64,000 nt of DNA from Buxus sempervirens. Taxonomy: Eukaryota; Streptophyta; Magnoliopsida; Buxales; Buxaceae. The notes below the pieces were generated by a model. That model had not been told where the DNA came from and searched no databases. It saw only the letters and a program-made list of their open reading frames with translations. The position numbers and the translations under genes are program-made. The stretch is taken from positions 35,485,520 to 35,549,519 of the forward strand of contig OX387192.1 in NCBI GenBank assembly GCA_947561395.2, written 5' to 3'. This document shows positions 55,131 through 64,000 of the stretch, one piece after another; positions within the stretch are counted from its first letter, which is position 1; each line of letters opens with the position of its first letter.

Positions 55131-56078
55131 GACTTCAAGCCCCTCAAAATATCAGAATTCAAGCCCCTACTTATCTCTGTGTGCTGTGTGGAAAGACTGA
55201 AGAGAGCTCTATCCACTTGTTTGCTGAATGTGATTTCACGAGAGCCTTGTACTTTGCAGGAACTGGGGGACGTCTTGATGCCCATCAAGCTCAAGGAAGC
55301 TGCAAGGATTGGTGGTTTGAAAAAATTAAGGATAACTTAGAAGAGCCTAGAAGGCAAGCGGAACTGGCAAACTTGTGCTGGACCGTCTGGAAAGCCCGTA
55401 ATCAGGTAATCTTTGAGGGAACTAAGCCAAACCTTAATCTCAGTCTTTCTTCTTTTCTCTCCCTGCAGATGGATTCATTGAGGTTGATTGATGAGAGGCC
55501 AAAGACAAGGATAAATGAGGAGATTGAAGTAAGGTGGACAGCACCAAAGGAAGGAATCTTAAAGATCAACGTTGATGGAGCTTCAAGGGGTAATCCTGGC
55601 AAGGCGGCGTATGGCATTATAGCAAGAGGGCACCAAGGGCAATTCATAGCGGCCATGGCAAACTTAATTGGGAGCACAACAGCAATTGTTGCTGAAGCAT
55701 ACGGCTTGTTGGAGGGAATAAAGCTAGCACGAATGATGAATGCAAGGAATGTGGAATTTGAAAGTGATTCTCTATGCTTAACGCAGATCATGAACTCCTC
55801 TACACTCGACATTCCTTGGACTGTGTCAAATATAATCCTCGAGGCTAGGCACCTATGCAGTGGGTTTGATTTCTTTTCTATTTCTCACATCTTTAGAGAG
55901 GCAAATTCAGTTGCCGATTCTCTTGCAAACTTCGCTTTAGATGATTTCTCATGTTTATGGAAAAAGTTTCCCCCTTCTTTTCTTGGGTCGCTCCTTAGCT
56001 CTGTTTATATGGGAGCTATTCATGTAAGGCATTCTGGCAGGGTTTAATGAAGATTGGTTGCAGGTTTTCTTACCAAAT
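55131..56078 (+). mobile_element. 5'-truncated L1 fragment (RNase H end)
   Basis: An open frame from about 55136 to 56047 holds the Zn-binding segment CVLCGKTEESSIHLFAECDF and an RNase H domain with INVDGASRGNPGKAAYGIIA, FESDS and NSVADSLANFALDD. It is related to the long L1 but clearly another copy. Its tail reads TTACCAAA without a long poly(A). It sits exactly at the junction of array copies B and C, and no clear target duplication was found. Confidence 0.85.
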
Positions 56079-56356
56079 ATATTAATTGTGACAACTGCAT
56101 CTCTATAAATTAAGCAACTCTAATAAATAATTCTCCCAAATTTATACCCATTCCACGTGATAATGATACTATGGTATGTAAGCTCCGTTTTAGGAATATT
56201 TTTTTTCTTATCTTTTTGGGGTTTGAGTGGGGATCAGCAATTTTGGCAGGAGAGGGGAAGGGAGAGGGAATTTTTGACAAGGAAAGCTACAGATGCCAAA
56301 GACTATAAACCCTCTTATAAAATCTAAATACGATAAGACCGCGTTTTGGAATTTTG

Positions 56357-56525
56357 GTGAAACACGAGATCATATCACCTTGATCCTCTCGCCGGAAGAT
56401 TTGCTGGTCCAACGGCAATGCATGTGTCCACGTTAGCTTCACATACCTATGTGGACACATGCATTGCCGTTGGACTAGCAGATTTTCCAGCCTACGGCTC
56501 TAGCAGATTTCAAGTCGTGAAACAC
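56357..56525. mobile_element. 151-bp MITE with 9-bp TSD, copy C
   Basis: Orthologous to the element at 43973-44123, in the same position and with the same GTGAAACAC flanks (56357-56365 and 56517-56525). The length is again 151 bp, so B and C inherited one insertion. Confidence 0.88.
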
Positions 56526-57612
56526 CAAATCATTAACTAAATTTTTTTTAGGAGTTTTTTTTTTAAACAACAACCTCCATACTTATAGAAACCATAAGCC
56601 CAGGCTCCCCATAGCTAAGGTTTGGGGCCAAGTTTCAGACCCGGATCGTGGGCATCTAAATCATACAATCACGTAACCTCTGGAAAATGGGCGTCAAGGC
56701 CTGTTTGCTCTCCACCAAGCCTACTTCACCAAGTTACGAAACTGCCTTTTTCTTTTATTCAAATAACAATTTAGATCCAGCAGTTCTGTCCTCTGTTTTT
56801 TTAAAATCAATCTCAAATTGCCTCTGTTGCTTACTCTTCTTCTCTGTTCAGTTTTCTCTGGTTTCTTTTCGCTATTTCGAGCTCCTTTGAAGCCTGAAAC
56901 TGACGAATTTAAGAGTTTTGATGGTCAATTTATACGCTTAGGTCACAGTTCTATCAGGATTTTTTGGGATGAGGTCAGACTTCGAGAGAGCAGGGGAGCA
57001 TTTACACGTGCACATACTGGGCAAGTGCAAGGAACCCTTAGTCTAAGGATGAGTCAGGTCAAACTAAACAACTGACCAATCGTTGATGTATGACTTCTTG
57101 CCAGCCACCTGGTGATCTCTCTAACCTGCTGCGGAGACTCTTCTTTGGCAAATTTCAGCCACAAGAATCCCACAGCCACAAGCCACTCGAATAATCAACG
57201 CCGTGACGCCGAAGGCGGAGATAACAAGTCCAACAGTATTCCAGATGGGAACAAACCGGTTCCCTCTTTCAAAAGGAAAACAAATTAAGGCTCTCAATCA
57301 AGGTGGAGAGATGATGTAAGGCTGTGTCATAAAATGATTATTTTGTTTTGGAAGATAAGAGATTAGTCAGACATACAAGGGAACATGAATCCTGTAACGT
57401 GAAATCCAGTCTCTAATGTCCTCCAAACAAAAATTTCCATGTGTTACATGCTCAATATTGACAAGCAAGTCATCGTATGAACTTTATTCAAGAAAGCCCT
57501 TCATCAGGGAATGTTCATTTTACAAGAAAATTATGATTCCAACTTTAAAACTTTACACAATACGCAGACGCACACACACCATATATACTACTGCTTAAAC
57601 CTCCATTTAAAA

Positions 57613-59535
57613 TTAAAGCTTTTCATCCATCTTATTTTCTACAACAGCAAAGCATGATTCCAATTCCAACTTTGAGGAAGTAGACGGATTACTCGAGCCC
57701 CTGCTTCTCAACAATTTCTCAATATCCATAATCTCTGCAACAAGAGGAAGTGGACGCTCAGGGATTGATGGAACTGGCAAATCATTCTCCAATATCTTTA
57801 CAATTTGATCAATCGTTGGCCTAACATATAAACTTGGATGGGAAGCAAGAACTGCAACCAATACATATCTCTCCATGACATCTGGCTCTCCCATCTCAGC
57901 CATTCCTTTTTCAATGACATCCAATGCTCTCCCCTCTCTCACCAGCGACCCAGCCCAATCAGTCACCAGACAGGTTTCATTCTCACTAACGGATACGAGC
58001 GCCTTCCTCCCACTCAGGAGCTCAAGCAATACAACCCCAAAGCTGTAAACATCGCTCTTCTCTGTCAATTGCCCGTATAAGGCATATTCGGGAGCAACAT
58101 AGCCCAGAGTACCAGCCACCTTCGTGCTCAGATGTGAAGTCCCCTCCGGCGTAAACTTCGCCAACCCAAAATCTGCCAACTTGGCTTCAAATTTCTCATC
58201 CAAGAGCATGTTACTTGCTTTGATGTCTCTGTGAATGATGCGTGGCTGCGCTCCACAGTGCAAGTAAGCCAGACCTCTTGCCATCCCAACCGCAATCTTC
58301 TGACGAATTGGCCAATTGAGTTTTGTCTGAACTGATCCGAAAAGATGATCATATAAGCTTCCATTCGTCATCAAATCACACACAATTATCCTCTGGTGCC
58401 CATCGAAAGGCGTACTCGCAATACAATACCCTCTCAAACCAACAAGGTTCACATGCCTTACGCTTGCAATAACCTCTACCTCATGTGCGAAGTTTTCATC
58501 ACCAGTAGCAGAACAGTTCTTGAACCTCTTCACTGCAACTTCAGACCCATCTGGCAATATTCCCTTGTAAACGTTACCGTAGCCTCCCATTCCAATCATG
58601 TTTTCTCTTGAGAAATTATTCGTAGCTTGTTTGATTGCCTCAAACGTGAACCTAACCAGATTGGAACCTTCACCAATAAACTGCAACCCCGAACCTGATT
58701 CTAAAACCGAACTCTTCTCAATTCTGAGAACTTTCTTCATCCTCCTCCTCCATTGAGGACCCCTTTTCCAAAGAAACCAAATCCCTAAAACTAAACCCAA
58801 CAAGCCAATACCGCAACCAACTACAACTCCAACAATCAAACTCTTGCGACGAGCCCGCCTCCCGGAAGGATATTTCCAGGATACCCTGCGAAAGAAGAGA
58901 CAGCTGAAGGTTCCTCCATCGAGGGGTCCAAACTGATTAACGACACCACCAGCGTAAATGATGGGAAGGGCATTGCAACCCGTGCTATTACCGATTTCAG
59001 GTTCGGTAAAGTTATACGCGCGGAGACTGAACAAGCTTTGGATGCAGGAAGAACAGGCATCACTGTCCTGAAGAGATGGACTGCAAGTACGTCGAATGTC
59101 CTGGAGCGAGGATTCGGGAATCAGTCTCTCGAACTCCGCTCGGGACGTAACGTTGTTACAACCTTCATAGACCCCGCTGGCTTCGAAGCCACAAAGAGGC
59201 CGGATTGGGACGTCAGGGCCAACTTTATTGACCAAGGCTTGAAATGAACGCGAACAGGATTGGGAAGCATTGGGAGGAGGACGAAAGAAGCCAGTCCTTC
59301 GAAGATATTCGGATTGAAGGACGTGAACTCCTCGGATGATGATTTGGCACTCCACCGCCCCGTCGAGAAATTCCGGTTTAGGGGAGCCTACGAACTTTGC
59401 AAGACCATCGACGTTTAACGGACAGGGGGCCTCGGCTAGTTTTCTACTCCAGACTTCACGGGGATTAACGGAACTGCAAGTGTGGAAACCGGGGAACACA
59501 AATCCTACGGAAACTAGGATGAAGAGAAAGAACAT
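57613..59535 (-). CDS. RKF3-like receptor kinase (SPARK ectodomain), copy C
   Basis: An intronless gene of 640 residues, co-linear with copy B without gaps. Signal peptide, cysteine-rich SPARK-type ectodomain, membrane helix at about 233-256 and kinase domain with VAVK Lys336, HRDIKASN, DFG and APE are all present. The glycine loop reads GMGGYG where B has GRGGYG. Thirteen of its 32 differences from B fall in residues 80-126 of the ectodomain. The gene appears intact and is expected at the plasma membrane; ligand and function are unknown. Copies B and C keep about 2 kb of near-identical upstream sequence, so their promoters may act alike. Confidence 0.93.
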   Translation of the reverse strand: MFFLFILVSVGFVFPGFHTCSSVNPREVWSRKLAEAPCPLNVDGLAKFVGSPKPEFLDGAVECQIIIRGVHVLQSEYLRRTGFFRPPPNASQSCSRSFQALVNKVGPDVPIRPLCGFEASGVYEGCNNVTSRAEFERLIPESSLQDIRRTCSPSLQDSDACSSCIQSLFSLRAYNFTEPEIGNSTGCNALPIIYAGGVVNQFGPLDGGTFSCLFFRRVSWKYPSGRRARRKSLIVGVVVGCGIGLLGLVLGIWFLWKRGPQWRRRMKKVLRIEKSSVLESGSGLQFIGEGSNLVRFTFEAIKQATNNFSRENMIGMGGYGNVYKGILPDGSEVAVKRFKNCSATGDENFAHEVEVIASVRHVNLVGLRGYCIASTPFDGHQRIIVCDLMTNGSLYDHLFGSVQTKLNWPIRQKIAVGMARGLAYLHCGAQPRIIHRDIKASNMLLDEKFEAKLADFGLAKFTPEGTSHLSTKVAGTLGYVAPEYALYGQLTEKSDVYSFGVVLLELLSGRKALVSVSENETCLVTDWAGSLVREGRALDVIEKGMAEMGEPDVMERYVLVAVLASHPSLYVRPTIDQIVKILENDLPVPSIPERPLPLVAEIMDIEKLLRSRGSSNPSTSSKLELESCFAVVENKMDEKL

Positions 59536-60036
59536 CTGACTGTTATGGGAGTACTTCAGTCGTTCGTCTGAGTTATGTGAGGGAGAATAATGGCCGGCTA
59601 GTTGGTGACTCTTGTGGATATGGAAGACCCGTCGGGATCAGGAGCTTGTGGTAGCTGTTTCTCTTGTTTTTTCTCTGAAAATAAATGGGGAAGAATGATG
59701 TTGGGACCATTGCAAGACTGAAAACGAGGGAGAAAAGGAAAGCACTACTTTGATATATATTTAACAAAAGGATGTATAAGGGAGAAGAATTTGGCGAGTT
59801 GGGGAATTGTGAGGTCACGAAAACCTCTTGGGGAGCTTCTGAGAAGAAGCAGTCATCGGCGGCCTCAGGGAGAAATTGTTGGGGCCGGGAGAGAAAGGAA
59901 ATGGGAATTTGACTTTCAGTGATATTTTTAAAATAACTAAAATTCAGTCATCAAAGTGCTAAGTCTTAATTTTTAGGAAAGCTTTATCAAAATAACTAAA
60001 TTTTAATAACATTTTACTATTACAAACAAAGATTTT
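59536..60036. other. 5' flank of kinase copy C
   Basis: Matches 47374-47870 of copy B closely. It differs by an extra segment (GGCGGCCTCAGGGAGAAATTG near 59858) next to the same GGGGCCGGGAGAGAAAGG. No separate gene. Confidence 0.5.
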
Positions 60037-60197
60037 CAAGAACGTACTTAAAAGGACTTGTAAATAAAATGAATTGTAAAGTCATTTTAAATTCAAGAAC
60101 GTACTTAAAAGGACTTGTAAATAAAATGAATTGTAAAGTCATTTTAAATTCAAGAACGTACTTAAAAGGACTTGTAAATAAAATGAATTGTACAATG
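60037..60197. repeat. 57-bp minisatellite, copy C only
   Basis: CAAGAACGTACTTAAAAGGA begins units at 60037, 60094 and 60151, period exactly 57 bp, nearly three copies. Copy B has a single diverged unit near 47855, so the expansion is specific to C. Confidence 0.95.
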
Positions 60198-60888
60198 ACT
60201 TTGAATTATAAAATCTGGGAAGAGTTGGTTTGTAACAGTAAAATGCCATTAAAATTTAATTATATTGATAAAGGCTTTCTAAAATTTAAAACTCAGAATA
60301 TTGTCGACTGAATTTTAGTTATGTTCAAAATTTATCATTAAAAGTTAATTTTGCTGATGAAAATTAGGGAAAAAAAAAGAAACATTATTAAAATTTTTAA
60401 CCAAAAAAATTTAACTAAATCTAGATATGCCATGCTTGATGCAGCCATCACATCACAAGGCTTTATCTTTGGCCATTTTGAACTTTAAAAAATCAAAAAC
60501 TTATTATTTTATTTTAAAAAAAATTACTTCTATAGTAAAATGAGCTGAATTATTTATTGTCCTTTGAATGCATGGTTGCAGTGTTTCACACACCCAAGGG
60601 ACGCATATGAAATGAAAAGAAATGACTTAAAAACTCATTTCTTTCTCATGAAATAACTTCCTCTTTTTTTTTTTTTTTAAAATATGAATGCAACAATTAC
60701 ATTGAATTTTTTTTATGTGCCATTGCTAGGTGTAATATTTGCTTTTGATTATCTATGCAGGTCCAGATTGATAGAATGCTTGATGGCTTTGGCCTAGAAT
60801 TTTTTAGAAAGAACAATTACAATGCATCTTGAAAATTTGAATTGATCCATTATAGTTTAAGCCTTTTAGATTAATGGTTTGTTACTAC

Positions 60889-61212
60889 GGGAAATTGGTC
60901 AGGTGATGTTTTTTAAAATAATTTATATTCAGAAGCTCAATTTTTATAAATTAGGAAATAATGATAATTGTTAAATATGATTGACAATAAGTCCCATTTC
61001 ATTATTCATAAAAAATTTCTTCTAAAAATACTCTTAAAGGACTTCTAAATCCTTTGCTCACTGTTTGAAAGGTATTTTATGAAAAAACTCTTTTACGAAC
61101 AATAAATGACACCTTGATTATCTTAAAAAAAATCATTATTTCTCCATTTCTCAAAGTTGGGACACTGAATCTGAATTATTTTAAAAAGTCATCACTTGAA
61201 CCCAATTTTCCC
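60889..61212. mobile_element. GGGAAA-type MITE, copy C
   Basis: Orthologue of 48379-48705 with the same ends and small internal indels. Confidence 0.65.
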
Positions 61213-61342
61213 AAACTTTTCCTTCGCAGATTGGCGGTGACTTCCGTTTTCCTTTGTATTGAATGATTTGATTTGATCACGATTCGTATCTGTTTTAGTG
61301 ATGCCAGCAACATTTAATAGCAACGCTCCCGAGTCTGAACGC

Positions 61343-61392
61343 AATTATTGAACGATAGTTTACCAAAAAAAAAAAAAAATTATTGAACGATA
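61343..61392 (+). mobile_element. Ultra-short L1 3'-tail insertion with TSD and empty site
   Basis: AATTATTGAACGATA occurs at 61343-61357 and 61378-61392. The 20 bp between are GTTTACC plus poly(A). In copy B the equivalent place near 55039 reads ACGCAATTATTGAACAATAA without insertion. The tail matches the TTACC-poly(A) end of the L1 elements in this window. Confidence 0.8.
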
Positions 61393-61884
61393 AATGTTAC
61401 GGAAAAAGAAAAAAAATTATTGAACGATAAATTTCCATAAAAAGAAAAAAAGGTTATTGAACGATAACCAAAGATGAAATACGAGACCCGATATAGAAAG
61501 ACAAATAAATGATGTTTCGTTTTGTCGTTCGTGTAATACCTTCAAAAAAAAAAATTATTTTTTAATGAAGGCCAAAAGCGACGGTTAAATGGTCTGACGC
61601 GTCTCCTAACTCCAAGCACGACTTTGACAGTCAAAAAAGTTAGAAAACAAAATCAAAGCTTCTCCAACATGTCTATATTCATTCAAAGTTAGTTGAATAT
61701 ATTGTACCTAGGGATATGCTTATCCGGCCACTTACTTACCTGGGGCTGCTTATCCGGCCGACTCGGCACGACATGGCATGTTTAGCTTAGCCCGTGCTTG
61801 CCAGCCACGCCACGGCTTACTGTGAAAACGAGCCGTGCCTGGTCCATTCATTATTATACCTGACACGATGTAACAAAAGGTGAG

Positions 61885-63526
61885 CAGTGCTATTTTTTTT
61901 TTTTTTTTTTGATAATGAAATATGGATCTATTATTAACAGACCGAATGTAAACACGGTCCCTCCTTTCGTCAAACAAGAGGTTGACAAAGAAAGGGGGAG
62001 GGACTACAGACCAAAGGCAACTAAAACCGTCAAATACAAAGTTTGCGAGGGTATCCGCCACACTATTTGCTTCTCGGAAAATGTGAGAGAAAGACATTGA
62101 AGGAATGAAGGAGCACATCTGCCGAATCCTCAGAACCGCCACCCGAATGCACAAGGGGATAGGCAAGACCTCAGAAGAGAGGATGTTGATCAGAACTAGT
62201 GAATCTCCTTCAAAGATAACCGAATTGAGCTTCATCGCCCTTGCAAGAGAGACTGCTTCAAGAGCAGCCAGCGCCTCCGCCTGCAAACTTGACACCGCAT
62301 CAACCCGAGTAGCAAAACAGGCAAGACAGTTTCCAGCATCATCCCTGGCAATACCCCCCGCAGCATCAAAAGCATTTAAACTTCTAAAAGCTTCATCAAA
62401 ATTTATTTTAATCGACCCAACCAAAGGCTTTAACCAGGAGACCTCGATTGACCGCTTGGAGTTGGTTGCCTGCTTACTACAATCTTCCAAGAAGGCCGAA
62501 TCTGACTGAAGCTTTCGGAAGTAGGAGCAAGATGTTTGAATTGAGGCCCTGCGCCCATTGAAAATGGAATCAATCCTCGCCTTCCAAATGGTCCAGGCGA
62601 AATTGAGAACTGCTGACATGAGCAGGGCTTTGTTGTGGGTATAGTTTGTAGGTGGGATTGGCAAACTAATGAGATTGGAGAACCAGGAGAAAAAGGACGA
62701 TGGGCCATGACTCTGGGTGCTGCCGCCAATTTCTTTCAACCATATTGCCCTGGAGAAAGGGCATTGCAGTAGAAGATGATCTATGGATTCATGTTGTTCG
62801 TTGCACAAGGTACACCTAGGGTCGAATCCACCCATCCTGGAATTCAAAAGATCTATGGTGGGGACTGCCTTTGCTAAGCATTTCCACATGAAAAGCTTCA
62901 CTCTGTTGGGGCAGAATAGGTGCCACAACTTCAACCAAATGGGGTTACTCTGACCAGCATGGGATCCAGAGATTAGCCGATATGCTGATGCAACCGAGAA
63001 CTTTCCCGATGCTGTCTTTGCCCAGAACCGAGAATCCTTTCCTGACGCCTGATTTATTGGGGTGCTTTGAATTTGTCGTGCCATATCCGCTTCCCAAAAT
63101 TTGTTTACAATCTGCATATTCCATTTTCCCTCCGTTTGATCGATCAATTGGTTAACCATAGTGATGTTGAAACTGTCGTGATTTCTTTGAATTTGAGCTT
63201 TTGAGGTTGCCACTTGGATCCAATTGTCTTGGGTGATATTAACATCAGCACCATTGGAGATAAGCCATGTGCTCCCAGTATTTATCCACTTCTTGAGACT
63301 TGCCAATTGTCTCCAACCAAAGGATTGGTTCCTCCTGCAAGGAGCTGTAAGGAAGTTAGAATCCGGGTAGTATGTGTTTTCTATAATCTTACCCCAGTAG
63401 GAGTCCTGGTTAACCGTGAGATTCCAAGCAGCTTTTAGAATCAGAGCTTGGTTCATCTGCTTGGCGTGTTTGATGTTGAGACCTCCTTCCCTCCACGGCA
63501 GTGTCACCCTCTCCCAACAGTGCTAT
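61885..63526 (-). mobile_element. 5'-truncated L1 LINE with 9-bp TSD
   Basis: The insert at 61894-63517 is on the minus strand, with its poly(A) on the left. CAGTGCTAT flanks it (61885-61893 and 63518-63526). A continuous frame covers the end of the reverse transcriptase region (LPWREGGLNIKHAKQMNQAL), a Zn-binding segment (CTLCNEQHESIDHLLLQCPF) and an RNase H domain (INFDEAF, LQAEALAALEA, FEGDSL, NSVADTLANFVFD). No stop lies before the poly(A), so the frame runs into flanking DNA. Endonuclease and most of the polymerase are missing. Confidence 0.92.
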
Positions 63527-63584
63527 GGGCCACCTACGGGCCACAAGTAAAATTAAAAAGGAAAAAGAAAAAATAAAAAATTAA

Positions 63585-63719
63585 AGAAGGTTTTTGAAAA
63601 TATATATATATATATATATATTTACATAGCAAGATTGTAAAAGAAAAATAAAAAAGGTTTTGCAGAACATGAATGTCACGTAAACAGTTCTTGAAAATGT
63701 AACAATAATTACATATTGG

Positions 63720-63758
<39 letters not shown>

Positions 63759-63853
63759 CATAGCAAGATTGTAAAAGAAAAATAAAAAAGGTTTTGCAGA
63801 ACATGAATGTCACGTAAACAGTTCTTGAAAATGTAACAATAATTACATATTGG
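63585..63853. repeat. 134-bp tandem duplication with (TA)n tracts
   Basis: TTTACATAGCAAGATTGTAA starts at 63621 and again at 63755. Each is preceded by a TA run (63601-63620 and 63721-63754) and followed by the same sequence to ATTACATATTGGT. Confidence 0.9.
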
Positions 63854-63870
63854 TGAGTTGTGTTGCGATG

Positions 63871-63954
63871 AGGGGTTGCAAAGGTGTTATTTGTGTCAAT
63901 TACCGCTTGATTGTCCAAGTAATAATTGACGCAAGTAACACTTTTGCAACTCCT
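63871..63954. repeat. Hairpin core homologous to 27812-27895
   Basis: AGGGGTTGCAAAGGTGTTAT pairs with GTAACACTTTTGCAACTCCT over about 33 bp. It shares loop and flanks with the copy at 27.8 kb. Confidence 0.75.
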
Positions 63955-64000
63955 GTTTAATTATGAAGAGACAAAAATGAAGAAAGCAAAATGATAACTT

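Larger units (their letters stand above)
56080..61480. repeat. Kinase-array copy C
   Basis: It parallels copy B from ATATATTAATTGTGACAACT onward through the kinase to the upstream end near CGATAACCAAAGATG. The left edge is cut by the L1 fragment. It differs from B by lacking the long L1, by an internal deletion near 57297 relative to B (bases like 44898-45120 are absent) and by a 57-bp repeat array at 60037. Confidence 0.85.
61711..64000. mobile_element. hAT-like element, partial, split by an L1
   Basis: From TAGGGATATGCTTATCCGGC the sequence is GGCC/CGGCACG-rich like the ends of the element at 27522-28499. After the L1 it continues with GGGCCACCTACGGGCCACAAG and reaches, at 63871-63954, the same hairpin core as at 27812-27895. 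The right end lies beyond the window, so the terminal duplication cannot be checked. Confidence 0.55.

Overview
The window is nuclear DNA from a flowering plant, probably a eudicot; the species cannot be named from sequence alone. The evidence is AT-rich intergenic DNA, genes with many GT-AG introns, and plant-specific families: DMP membrane proteins, FANTASTIC FOUR, GH3, ERD6-like sugar transporter and a SPARK-type receptor kinase. RNase-H-bearing plant L1 LINEs and many short inverted-repeat transposons add to this. No virus-derived or LTR element was recognised.

Left half (about 1-34.5 kb) is ordinary gene space. In order it holds tRNA-Ser(UGA); a four-exon SpoU-type RNA methyltransferase; a four-exon endonuclease/exonuclease/phosphatase-fold gene; an intronless FAF gene with an internal Glu-rich repeat array; two intronless DMP genes about 2 kb apart; a three-exon GH3 acyl-acid-amido synthetase whose first intron is GC-AG; a small intronless gene with a PNRC-like proline motif; and an 18-exon ERD6-like sugar transporter. 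Splice phases close in frame for all four intron-containing genes, giving 217, 481, 580 and 486 residues. Between genes lie hAT-like elements with 8-bp target-site duplications (TSDs), foldback MITEs, microsatellites and minute L1 tail insertions.

Right half (about 35-61.5 kb) is a tandem array of three copies of one segment of roughly 5 kb carrying an intronless RKF3-like receptor kinase on the minus strand. Copy A is a truncated pseudogene with an in-frame stop; copies B and C are intact at 640 residues each. Because the three copies are paralogous, each later insertion can be checked against an empty site in a sister copy. A alone took a 711-bp foldback element, a 411-bp hAT-like element and a 4.2-kb element with about 400-bp inverted ends, probably Mutator-like. 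B and C share a 151-bp MITE that A lacks. B alone took a nearly full-length L1. C alone has a 57-bp minisatellite and a 20-bp L1-tail insertion. This gives a relative order: A splits first, the MITE enters the B/C ancestor, B and C split, then copy-specific insertions follow.

The last 2.5 kb holds a 5'-truncated L1 inserted in a hAT-like element related to the one at 27.5 kb. No new defence or metabolic system was seen. The features most worth follow-up are the dated insertion record of the kinase array, the ectodomain-focused divergence between the two intact kinases, the gene-like exon inside the 4.2-kb inverted-repeat element, and the L1 insertions so short that only a few bases plus poly(A) were copied.
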